Source of the DNA: Sphingobacterium thalpophilum
Lineage (GTDB): Bacteria > Bacteroidota > Bacteroidia > Sphingobacteriales > Sphingobacteriaceae
Length of the DNA stretch: 64,000 nucleotides
Direction: 5' to 3'
Assembly: GCF_901482695.1 (NCBI RefSeq)
Contig: NZ_LR590484.1
Location: forward strand, 4,340,001 to 4,404,000
The position numbers were made by a program, and so were the translations under genes. The notes under the pieces were generated by a model. It saw only the letters and a list, made by a program, of their open reading frames with translations, was not told the origin of the DNA and ran no database searches. Positions 17,492 to 25,429 of the stretch are shown one piece after another; the stretch's first letter is position 1; each line of letters begins with the position of its first letter.

Positions 17492-19645
17492 CTAAGTGCC
17501 TAATCCGGTGAAGAGTTCCGCTAGCATCCCCTTAGGGCTAACAAATGCCCCAGAATTGAAACCCAGTCCCATTTCTACGCCAGCCTCGATTTGGTTCATT
17601 GCACCAGTAACGTCGCTATCCACGCCTGACCATGCGGTGGTCATTGCTGTTCCTTTTAATCCGCCGTCAGCTATTTGTCCCCTGCCGTCAATGGTAATGT
17701 AGGCTGTAGTAGATACTTCGACCTTGGCTCCTGCTTTCCATCGGATCGGTGTCAGCATCTTTGGCACTTCAACGGATTGTTCGAGCCAGGTTTTGATCAC
17801 ACTGATAGTAGTATTTCTTTTGACATGGTCACTTTTAAACTGTAATTTCATTCCATCCAGCCAAAATGCTGCTTTTTTACTCAGTTTTCCTAGTTCCGCG
17901 GCTTCAATAAAATGATCCAGTTTTATGGTCAGGGTACTCTCTGTGCAATTGATTTTTAAGGACATAGCGCCGATATCGAACTGGTTGTTGATCGGGCAAT
18001 ATGGCTTGATAATATCTTCAAAACGGTAGGTTTTTAACAATTCTTTCAACTGTCTGCAAAATGGCTGTTCGGGAGCATAACCAACCACTTTTCTGATACT
18101 CAAGAGATAATCTTTTGCGGCATGGTAATGATTCGCATTCGCTCTGTGTGGGTCGTGCCCCATCATGTATCCCCATTTTGAATGGAAGAAAAACCGCTCC
18201 CGGGCCAATTGAAGCTGACGTTGTTCATAGCGCTCAGCAGCGGTTGCACATGCATCCAGAAATACATCCAGGCGTTTATTTTTTGCTTCACACTCTTCCA
18301 GGGTAAGCTTTTCCAACATTTTACAGCCACTTCCATCCATTGCGTCACAATTATAAGCCTTCTTTTTTTCAGCATATTGTACCATGATGCTATTCAGATC
18401 ATTTGCGTAAGACTGCCTCCTGTATTCAATTTCCGAAGTATATGTTTTTTCGATCTTTTGTAGTTCGTCGAAAATATCCCTATTGATATACTTACTGGCG
18501 TATATCTTTGCAGCCATTTCATTCATCGGAGAAAAGAGTTTGTCGCTTATCCTTCCATATTCTATTGCTTCTGCCTGAGTCCGTTGTACTCTTTCCTGAC
18601 TCTTTATTAATGATATCTTTGTTTCTTCATCAATCAGGATATTTAATTGTTCAATCATGCGGTCTATCTCCGTTAAGAATGCATTCTGTTCTGCCCTGAC
18701 GACTTCGGCATCGGTATGTTTGCGCTGCAGGCTTGGTTTTTTGAATTTATAGAGATTAAAGTAATCCGGAATATTTTTTTCGTGCGCAAGAAATTCAAAT
18801 TTATCAGGTGAAGAATCCAGTTCGTCAATGAGTTCAAGCGCCTCCAGCGTTATTTCACCTTCAAGCGATTTTTTCGCCTGTTCTATTGCCTGTGTTTTAT
18901 TCCCTGCGTCAGCAGATAACTTAGCAGCAGTCTTATTTGCCATCGCATGTTTAGGTTCCAGCATTAAACATTTATTAAAATAAAACATGGCACTGTCCCG
19001 CATGCCGACCGAAGCAAATGCTTGCCCCAAATTGTTCAAAACCATGGCATTTTTTTGATTTTGCGGTATTAATCCCCGTAAGATTGGAATAGCCTGTGGC
19101 GCAGCACCACAGCTGGTTAACATGGCAGCAAAGTTATTAGTTGCAAGGTCATTTAAGGGGTCCTTTAAAATAGTTCGTCCCCCAAGTAAAAGAGCGGCAT
19201 CTTCCGATTCTATCAGATAGAGATAGTAAGATAGCTGACTCATTATATTGGAATTGGTATCTGATCTTTGTTCGATTTTGTTGACAATCTGTACCGTTTC
19301 AGGATCCATCTTTGGTTCGAGCCTCCCGAGTAGTTTTTCGATATAGTCCGTTAACTTTTTCCCGGTCAAACTTGCCCTGGAAACCTGTGTCCTGTTGATT
19401 TTTGTTTTATAAAGTGACTCTTTTTTAGGTTCGGAAACCGTTTGCTGAATAGCATATTGTTTTGCCAGCTTTTCTAGCTTAGCCTGATCGGGCGCTCCAC
19501 CTTGTTTGAGTATTTTTTCTATCTCGTTTTTGATCGTTTTGACGTCCGGTTTATTTGCATTTTTCCTTTGTCCTTGCACCATCGGTATCCCTAATAGTAA
19601 GCTCGTTGAAAGACAAAGAAATAATAATACAAGTTTTTTCATCAT
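17492..19645 (-). CDS. Periplasmic TPR-containing protein
   Basis: 717 residues with a signal peptide ('LLFLCLSTSLLLGIPMVQGQ'). Residues about 150-260 contain TPR units ('AMVLNNLGQAFASVGMRDSA', 'CLMLEPKHAMANKTAAKLSA'), followed by long helices rich in Glu and Arg that may be coiled coil, then a beta-rich C-terminal third ('AKVEVSTTAYITIDGRGQIA') that ends in a Gly-rich tail. A Cys-rich stretch ('AYNCDAMDGSGCKMLEKL') may hold disulfides. It is 49 bases downstream of the OmpA-like gene and likely in its operon. Function unknown; an envelope scaffold is a guess. Confidence 0.7.
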   Translation of the reverse strand: MMKKLVLLFLCLSTSLLLGIPMVQGQRKNANKPDVKTIKNEIEKILKQGGAPDQAKLEKLAKQYAIQQTVSEPKKESLYKTKINRTQVSRASLTGKKLTDYIEKLLGRLEPKMDPETVQIVNKIEQRSDTNSNIMSQLSYYLYLIESEDAALLLGGRTILKDPLNDLATNNFAAMLTSCGAAPQAIPILRGLIPQNQKNAMVLNNLGQAFASVGMRDSAMFYFNKCLMLEPKHAMANKTAAKLSADAGNKTQAIEQAKKSLEGEITLEALELIDELDSSPDKFEFLAHEKNIPDYFNLYKFKKPSLQRKHTDAEVVRAEQNAFLTEIDRMIEQLNILIDEETKISLIKSQERVQRTQAEAIEYGRISDKLFSPMNEMAAKIYASKYINRDIFDELQKIEKTYTSEIEYRRQSYANDLNSIMVQYAEKKKAYNCDAMDGSGCKMLEKLTLEECEAKNKRLDVFLDACATAAERYEQRQLQLARERFFFHSKWGYMMGHDPHRANANHYHAAKDYLLSIRKVVGYAPEQPFCRQLKELLKTYRFEDIIKPYCPINNQFDIGAMSLKINCTESTLTIKLDHFIEAAELGKLSKKAAFWLDGMKLQFKSDHVKRNTTISVIKTWLEQSVEVPKMLTPIRWKAGAKVEVSTTAYITIDGRGQIADGGLKGTAMTTAWSGVDSDVTGAMNQIEAGVEMGLGFNSGAFVSPKGMLAELFTGLGT

Positions 19646-19694
19646 TTAGGATATTGAATTAAAGGAAGAAAGGGTATTTATACCCTTCTCCTTA

Positions 19695-20963
19695 TTACAT
19701 TTTGATAAATTCAACACGCCGATTTTCGGCTTTACCTTCACTAGTTGAATTGCTTGAAACCGGTTCACTGGCGCCTTTACCATCGGTAACCAGCTTGTCT
19801 GAATCCACTTGGTAAGTATTTACCAGTGCTTTCTTTATAGCTTCGGCGCGTTTTCGTGAAAGATCCATATTCAGATCTGCTTTGCCATCGTTATCCGTAT
19901 GGCCGACGATTTTAATTTTCAGACCGGATTCAGCATTGAGGATGCCCGCTATTTCCTTAAGTAAACCATAAGATTCTGGTTTGATTTTATCTGAACCGCT
20001 GTCAAAGAGAATCCCATTGGTCACATAGCGGCCCGTTTCAAGAAGTTTTGACCGCATATCAGGAGTGCCAGATGCAATTTTAAGATTGGTGATATAAAAA
20101 GCCGGGTATCCCTCTTTGGTCTTTTTGCCTGTAAACAGCATTTGGTTAAAATTGGCCGGGGTCGCTACAGCAGTGGGCAGGTCGATAACCTTGGTATCAT
20201 CATACCAGAGTCGCAGACGCTCTTTTTGCACAGTGATGGCGACATGCACAACTGACTTATATTTATTTTGGAATCCGGCGAGAAAAATTTTGTCAGATAC
20301 TAGCTTTTGTCTGGCTTTTTCGCGAGAATCGAGCGTAAATACAGCTTTATCACGATTGAAAGTGTTGGAGAAATATAGAATGTTATTTAGCTTGTAATTA
20401 TAAGCATCGAGTCGTTTTGCTTTGTCACCGCCGTCGAATATCTCAAAATGAAAACCGGGGAATACACTGGAGGAGTTCACATTAAGATTCAGAAACAGGT
20501 CAAACTCGACAGTGAAATTTTCCGGAAATTTCAAGATTGGGGAAAGCATGCTTCCATTATTCATCTGTAGCCAGTTTCCGGGCAGACCTTCCAGTTTTAC
20601 GACTTCTGCTGATCCCGATGTAAACCATTTTAATGGAAATTCACCAATGACATCCTGAGCAAAATTGTCGAACAGCAGAATTTTTTCGCCGGGGATAAAA
20701 TCAAACTTGGAATTCGACTTAATTTCGGCGGTTGTTGTAATCATTGGAGCAGCCTCTGCTTTCGCCGTTTCATTGGTATGGGGTTTAGCCTGTGCCGCAG
20801 GGCCATCAATTACTTTTTCCACTTTCTTGGTTCCCTTTTTGATGATCAGGTCCTGACCTGCCCGAGAGGCCTTTTCTGCGAGTCCTTTTAGAAATCCCTG
20901 ACTATAGGAAACAGAGCTTGTTGCCTGAACAATTAGCAGTGTGTATAGAATTTTGCGTACCAT
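19695..20963 (-). CDS. OmpA-family peptidoglycan-associated protein
   Basis: 422 residues. Signal peptide, a central jelly-roll-like region ('NFTVEFDLFLNLNVNSSSVF', 'YPAFYITNLKIASG') and a C-terminal OmpA domain with 'GILFDSGSDKIKPESYGLL', 'IKIVGHTDNDGKADLNMDLS' and 'RKRAEAIKKAL...ENRRVEF'. The Asp and Arg of the diaminopimelate-binding pocket are present, so it should bind peptidoglycan. Divergent from the sensor kinase gene at 21176; two TGTCGACA motifs lie in the shared gap and just beyond. Confidence 0.85.
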   Translation of the reverse strand: MVRKILYTLLIVQATSSVSYSQGFLKGLAEKASRAGQDLIIKKGTKKVEKVIDGPAAQAKPHTNETAKAEAAPMITTTAEIKSNSKFDFIPGEKILLFDNFAQDVIGEFPLKWFTSGSAEVVKLEGLPGNWLQMNNGSMLSPILKFPENFTVEFDLFLNLNVNSSSVFPGFHFEIFDGGDKAKRLDAYNYKLNNILYFSNTFNRDKAVFTLDSREKARQKLVSDKIFLAGFQNKYKSVVHVAITVQKERLRLWYDDTKVIDLPTAVATPANFNQMLFTGKKTKEGYPAFYITNLKIASGTPDMRSKLLETGRYVTNGILFDSGSDKIKPESYGLLKEIAGILNAESGLKIKIVGHTDNDGKADLNMDLSRKRAEAIKKALVNTYQVDSDKLVTDGKGASEPVSSNSTSEGKAENRRVEFIKM

Positions 20964-21038
20964 ATTTTTAATTTAAATCAGTTCCGAAGCTGGGTATAAA
21001 AATATATTACCGCCAAAGCTGTCTATAGATAGTATCAT

Positions 21039-21050
21039 TTTGTCGACAGA
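21039..21050. promoter_or_regulatory. TGTCGACA motif (copy 2)
   Basis: TTTGTCGACAGA, 76 bases upstream of the OmpA-like start and upstream of the kinase. Identical to the 12-mer at 17477-17488; a related TTTTGTCGATATT lies at 21107. Confidence 0.4.
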
Positions 21051-21127
21051 AAGTATTGGATTCTGGCTGAATGAAAAGATTTGAGATGGCAACAAGTGAG
21101 TATGCATTTTGTCGATATTTATATTCC

Positions 21128-21140
21128 TTCTGTCGACAAT
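21128..21140. promoter_or_regulatory. TGTCGACA motif (copy 3)
   Basis: TTCTGTCGACAAT, 36 bases upstream of the likely kinase start at 21176; the inverse orientation of copies 1 and 2. Could be an autoregulatory site of the LytTR regulator encoded at 22337. Confidence 0.4.
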
Positions 21141-21175
21141 CTTATCGGTTGAAGATAAATTGGGTATCTTTGATT

Positions 21176-22324
21176 ATGGAAATGAGTAGGATATGGGAAT
21201 CTAATAAGCGTGTATTTACACATGTACTATTCTGGTTGAGCGTAACCATCTTTCTACTTCTCCTTTTTCAGGTAGGAGGACCAGGTTATTGGGCAATATT
21301 TAAGATTTTGATGATGTTGCTTCCAGTACATTTATTCTATTTCTATACGTTAAGCTATTTTATCGTTCCAAAATATCTCTATACCCGTAAGTTTCTTCAG
21401 TTGGCTGTTATGCTCGTTTTATTGACGTTGCTATGCGCATCTGTCTACCGCGTGATTGAAATTTTATTTGCTGATCCATACTTTCTTAAGGAAATGCGCA
21501 AATTAAATCCTCAGGCCAAGTGGAAAAAACTGGACGGTACATTTCTGCAACAATTTACAAATCCCGAATACTTTATTCATGCGCTCGAGCAGAGTAATTC
21601 CATCGTCTGGATCGGACTGGTGATCAAGTTTGTCCAAATGTGGCATGAACGGAAACAGGTGGCACTACAGTCAGAACTCAATTTTCTGAAGTCACAGATT
21701 CACCCTCATTTTTTATTCAATACACTCAATAACCTTTATGCGCTCACACTGAAACAGTCAGCCAAATCCCCCGAAGTCGTCCTTGGATTATCGGATATAT
21801 TACGTTATATGCTCTATGAATGTGATTCAGATTATGTGCCTCTCCGAAGGGATATTGCCATCATAAGGAATTATCTGACACTGGAAAAACTTCGATATGG
21901 CGAACGACTGGATCTAAATTTTAATCAAAGCGGATCTATCGAAGATCAGATCATAGCACCGCTTTTGATGATTCCATTGATAGAAAATGCTTTTAAGCAT
22001 GGGGCCAGTGAAATGATGGAAGAAGCGTGGGTCAATATTGATCTAGATGTGGATATGAATAGACTTAAATTGAAAGTTTCCAACGGGCGACCTGACCAAA
22101 CTAACGCACCCTCTGCTAGCTGTGGCAATATCGGTATTTTGAATCTTAGAAAGAGACTCGAATTGTTGTATCCTCAGAGACATACGTTGACGATATATGA
22201 AGAAGAAGATATGTATCTTGTCATTATGGAGATCGGGTTCGGAGCTGAATCCTTACCGCTTTTATCCAAGAAAAGTGAATCAGATTCTAATTTAATACCT
22301 AAGGAAATAAAGTGTAATACCTAA
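21176..22324 (+). CDS. LytS-type sensor histidine kinase
   Basis: 382 residues from the ATG at 21176 (a frame start at 21071 adds 35 residues without a membrane-protein look and would cover the motif at 21128). Three or four N-terminal membrane segments ('VLFWLSVTIFLLLLFQ', 'LMMLLPVHLFYFYTLSYFIV', 'LAVMLVLLTLLCASVY'), then the His_kinase domain with the phospho-acceptor in 'SQIHPHFLFNTLNNLYAL' and an ATPase region with 'IPLIENAFKHGA' and 'GNIGILNLRKRLELLYP'. Partner of the LytTR regulator 12 bases downstream. Signal unknown. Confidence 0.9.
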   Translation: MEMSRIWESNKRVFTHVLFWLSVTIFLLLLFQVGGPGYWAIFKILMMLLPVHLFYFYTLSYFIVPKYLYTRKFLQLAVMLVLLTLLCASVYRVIEILFADPYFLKEMRKLNPQAKWKKLDGTFLQQFTNPEYFIHALEQSNSIVWIGLVIKFVQMWHERKQVALQSELNFLKSQIHPHFLFNTLNNLYALTLKQSAKSPEVVLGLSDILRYMLYECDSDYVPLRRDIAIIRNYLTLEKLRYGERLDLNFNQSGSIEDQIIAPLLMIPLIENAFKHGASEMMEEAWVNIDLDVDMNRLKLKVSNGRPDQTNAPSASCGNIGILNLRKRLELLYPQRHTLTIYEEEDMYLVIMEIGFGAESLPLLSKKSESDSNLIPKEIKCNT

Positions 22325-22336
22325 ATTCTGGAGTCC

Positions 22337-23050
22337 ATGAAAATAAAGACACTTATTGTGGATGATGAACCTCATGCCATTGAAATTATAGAAACTTATG
22401 TGGGAAATTTTCCCGAGATTGAATTGGTAGCCACCTGCAATAGTGCTATTGAAGCATTTCAGATACTTCAAAAGGATCGTATTGACCTTTTATTTCTCGA
22501 TATCAAGATGCCGGGTTTGCTCGGAACAGAGTTGGTTAGGACATTAAAAAATCCACCTAAAGTTATTTTTACCACTGCATATCAGGATTATGCGCTTGAA
22601 GGCTTTGATCTCAATGCTGTTGACTATCTACTTAAGCCGATCCCGTTTAATAGATTTTTAAAGGCTATGGAGAAGGTGTTTGACGGTTATAGACCCATAA
22701 ATCGGCAAATCGTTTCTGTTCAGACAGATCAAAATAAGTCCGAGAATTTTATCTACCTCCGGGTTGATCGGAAAACTGTAAAAATCAATGTAAGGGATAT
22801 CTATTGGCTTGAGAGTCTAAAGGACTATATCAAAGTTGTATTGGCGGACCGGACCCTTGTCAGCAAGCAAAAAATCAGCGTACTGGCCGAGCTTCTCCCG
22901 GAGAGTTTATTTCTACGCATTCATCGATCGTTTATCGTTGCAGTTGATAAAATAGACAGTTACCACTCATACGCCATAGAAATTCTTGGCAAAGAACTTC
23001 CGATCGGTAGAAATTATAAGGATGCATGCCGTCAGCGTCTACAAAATTAG
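22337..23050 (+). CDS. LytTR-family response regulator
   Basis: 237 residues. Receiver domain with acidic pair 'IVDDEPHAIE', phospho-acceptor in 'LLFLDIKMPGLLG' and the conserved Lys in 'YLLKPIPFNRF'; LytTR DNA-binding domain at about 135-235 ('DIYWLESLKDYIKV', 'LFLRIHRSFIVAVDKID', 'IGRNYKD'). Encoded directly after its kinase. LytTR proteins bind direct or imperfect repeats; the TGTCGACA sites in the neighbourhood are candidates. Confidence 0.92.
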   Translation: MKIKTLIVDDEPHAIEIIETYVGNFPEIELVATCNSAIEAFQILQKDRIDLLFLDIKMPGLLGTELVRTLKNPPKVIFTTAYQDYALEGFDLNAVDYLLKPIPFNRFLKAMEKVFDGYRPINRQIVSVQTDQNKSENFIYLRVDRKTVKINVRDIYWLESLKDYIKVVLADRTLVSKQKISVLAELLPESLFLRIHRSFIVAVDKIDSYHSYAIEILGKELPIGRNYKDACRQRLQN

Positions 23051-23181
23051 GAGAAATAGTTTCTTGCTGTTTGACTGCTTTGCTCATTCTTTTGTCGCCA
23101 CAAGCTACCCCTTTATCGATATATCTTTCGATGACCTTATTTTTTGGAGAATTTTAGGGCTTTCAAAAGATAATAGTTGAT

Positions 23182-24156
23182 ATGAAATTAGTAAAATATG
23201 TTGTTGTTGTTCTAGTCGGAACACTATTTGTCGCAGTTCTTGCCGGTGGTTATATTCGATTTTCCAAACCGGATATTGGACCAGCTCCCCAATTGAAAAT
23301 TGAAAGGACAGGTGAACGTATCGAACGCGGAAAATATTTGGCAAATCACGTTGCGGTCTGTATGGATTGCCATAGTAGGCGGGATTGGAGTCTATTTAGT
23401 GGCCCTGTTGCTTCCGGTACGCTCGGCGGTGGAGGTGAAAAGTTTGGTAAGGAAGCAGGATTTCCGGGGACGGTCTATTCTACCAATCTCACACCGTATC
23501 AGTTGTCATCGTGGACGGATGGTGAAATCTATCGTGCTGTAACCGGAGGAGTCGGGAAGGACGGGCGAGCTTTATTTCCTGTCATGGGTTATCATCGTTT
23601 TGGTCAGATGGACAAGGAAGACATTTATAGTATTATCGCCTATTTACGAACATTGCCGATGATCAAGAATGAAATTCCAGAGGGACACCTGGACTTTCCT
23701 GTGAGCCTTCTAAATAGATTATCTCCGATGCAAGCATCACATCAAACTATACCGTCAGAAAAAGACAGTGTCAAATACGGTGCTTATCTTGTCAATGCTG
23801 CAGGTTGCGTGGATTGTCATAGTAAGCAAGATAGAGGAAAACTGGTGCCCGGAACAGAATTCGCTGGAGGTATGGAATTTAAACAGCCCAACGGTATAGT
23901 CCGTGCCCCTAATATCACAATGGATCCTAAAACTGGTATTGGTAACTGGAGTGAACAACTATTTGTAAGTAGATTTAAAAGTTACGCTGACTCTAGTTAT
24001 AAACCGCATAGATTGACTCGCAAAGAACTCAATTCTCCAATGCCGTGGATTATGTATGCTGGTATGAGTACATCAGATATCAAAGCAATATTTCGCTATC
24101 TCGAAAGCTTGAAACCTAAGGTTTCCTCGATACAAGTACGCAGTTATAAGCCTTAA
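23182..24156 (+). CDS. Membrane-anchored dihaem cytochrome c
   Basis: 324 residues. N-terminal membrane anchor ('YVVVVLVGTLFVAVLAGGYI'), then two c-type cytochrome modules with haem motifs CMDCH ('NHVAVCMDCHSRRDW') and CVDCH ('NAAGCVDCHSKQDRG'). Candidate axial Met residues lie in 'FPVMGYHR' and 'SPMPWIMYAGMS'. Such proteins pass electrons from a periplasmic dehydrogenase to the respiratory chain; no dehydrogenase is adjacent. It follows the LytTR regulator by 131 bases and may be under its control. Confidence 0.9.
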   Translation: MKLVKYVVVVLVGTLFVAVLAGGYIRFSKPDIGPAPQLKIERTGERIERGKYLANHVAVCMDCHSRRDWSLFSGPVASGTLGGGGEKFGKEAGFPGTVYSTNLTPYQLSSWTDGEIYRAVTGGVGKDGRALFPVMGYHRFGQMDKEDIYSIIAYLRTLPMIKNEIPEGHLDFPVSLLNRLSPMQASHQTIPSEKDSVKYGAYLVNAAGCVDCHSKQDRGKLVPGTEFAGGMEFKQPNGIVRAPNITMDPKTGIGNWSEQLFVSRFKSYADSSYKPHRLTRKELNSPMPWIMYAGMSTSDIKAIFRYLESLKPKVSSIQVRSYKP

Positions 24157-24162
24157 AGGTAA

Positions 24163-24438
24163 ATACAGGAAACCGTTCTTTCTGGTCGCTTGCTGTTACT
24201 TCATGGAAATCAGTTCCGTCCGCATTCATCCGCCAAATGTAGTTACCCCCTTATAGAGCAATCTTTTTCATTTGGACTGGCAGCAACGAACCGGTTTGAT
24301 GAAGATAAGGCCCGGACTGTATCCCGACGGGAATCTGTTATTATTGTCATTTTCGTTGACAGGATCATCATTCGTTTTGCTGCATGCAGGCCATAATAAT
24401 AGGCCTGCCATGCCAATAATACAATACATTGCCTTCAT
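24163..24438 (-). pseudogene. Remnant of a lipoprotein with PD40/TolB-like repeats
   Basis: From the ATG at 24438 the minus strand encodes a signal peptide with lipobox ('IGMAGLLLWPACSKTNDD') and then 'FPSGYSPGLIFIKP', a usual opening for WD40-like/PD40 lipoproteins, but it soon stops. About 100 bases further, in another frame, 'YIWRMNADGTDFHEVTASDQ' is a typical PD40 repeat. The middle is missing and frames are broken, so this is a decayed gene. Confidence 0.5.
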
Positions 24439-24528
24439 AATCTTTAAATTTAGTTAGGTGTAAAACTACCTCTCCGAAATTAGCCAACGAAGCGCCGGTT
24501 TTTAGTATTATTTACAGTCAGCAACGAG

Positions 24529-25269
24529 CTATTTCTTGCCTGTGAGCCCGTTAGCGGTTATGGTCAAATTACGTAGGTCCAAATTATTTTCACGTCGGAA
24601 GCGCTGATGTACGGCGTCCGAGTCCTGTTGCATCAGCTTACGGTCATTGGCTTTTCTTGATCCTTCGTAAGCCTCATTGGCAAAAATCAGGTCATAGATC
24701 AGGTACGCCGCTTTTTCCTGACGGTCTGCGTTATTCAGCCCTGAGATATCCAGATGACCGGCCACCTGCCTGCGTACTGCACTGACCTGTTCTTTTGTCG
24801 GATTGTCAGCCCTACCATTTGCAATCCGCCACATCCCTAACATATAGCCTGTGAAGACGTCGGCATAATCGTGCTCCGGATCGAGCCCCACTGCTTTAAA
24901 TGCGGCAATATATTTTGGGTAAGGCTTTGTATTGTTCAATGCCGTAGCGAGGTTTCTGCCAGATGCGGGATTTTTTCGGGTCAGCCGGGATATGATTTCA
25001 GCTTCAACCCGTTCAACAACAGACTTACTGGCTGTGTACGTAAATCCGCTGCTGGCATAAGCTCCGGTCGGACTGCCTGCGCTGCGGCTCGTTCTATTTG
25101 CTTCGTCCCATTCCAGATTCCGCTTGGACATATCACTGTATATCTGGCTCTGGATCGTCATAAACTGGGTCTGGCTCTGAAGAAACAGAAGCTGATCCGA
25201 AAAGATCTGTGCGATCCCTGTTTTTGCCCCCAATAGTAACCATAGGACAGTAAAAAATTGTCTTCTCAT
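24529..25269 (-). CDS. Secreted hypothetical protein
   Basis: 246 residues with a signal peptide ending 'KTGIAQ'. The mature region is helical and polar; the central part 'AFKAVGLDPEHDYADVFTGY' followed by 'MLGMWRIANGR' looks like a conserved family of uncharacterised Bacteroidota exported proteins but I cannot name it with certainty. Divergent from the sensor kinase at 25430, with the palindrome 25341-25360 between them. Confidence 0.65.
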   Translation of the reverse strand: MRRQFFTVLWLLLGAKTGIAQIFSDQLLFLQSQTQFMTIQSQIYSDMSKRNLEWDEANRTSRSAGSPTGAYASSGFTYTASKSVVERVEAEIISRLTRKNPASGRNLATALNNTKPYPKYIAAFKAVGLDPEHDYADVFTGYMLGMWRIANGRADNPTKEQVSAVRRQVAGHLDISGLNNADRQEKAAYLIYDLIFANEAYEGSRKANDRKLMQQDSDAVHQRFRRENNLDLRNLTITANGLTGKK

Positions 25270-25340
25270 ATTATTATGCCTTTAGGATTTATCATGAGAA
25301 TATCTCATATTCAAAATTATCTTCAATTTACTGTTATGAC

Positions 25341-25360
25341 AATACTCCTTTGGGAGTATT
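25341..25360. promoter_or_regulatory. Palindromic operator-like site (copy 3)
   Basis: AATACTCC, 4-base spacer TTTG, GGAGTATT: perfect 8-bp arms in the same layout as the sites at 1938 and 2934. It is in the divergent gap, 70 bases from the kinase start and 72 from the secreted-protein start. Confidence 0.45.
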
Positions 25361-25429
25361 TTTAACTGATGCTTTAAAGTGTATAGAATATTTTGCTATT
25401 ATTACCTTAGTATTTAGTATTAGCGATAT

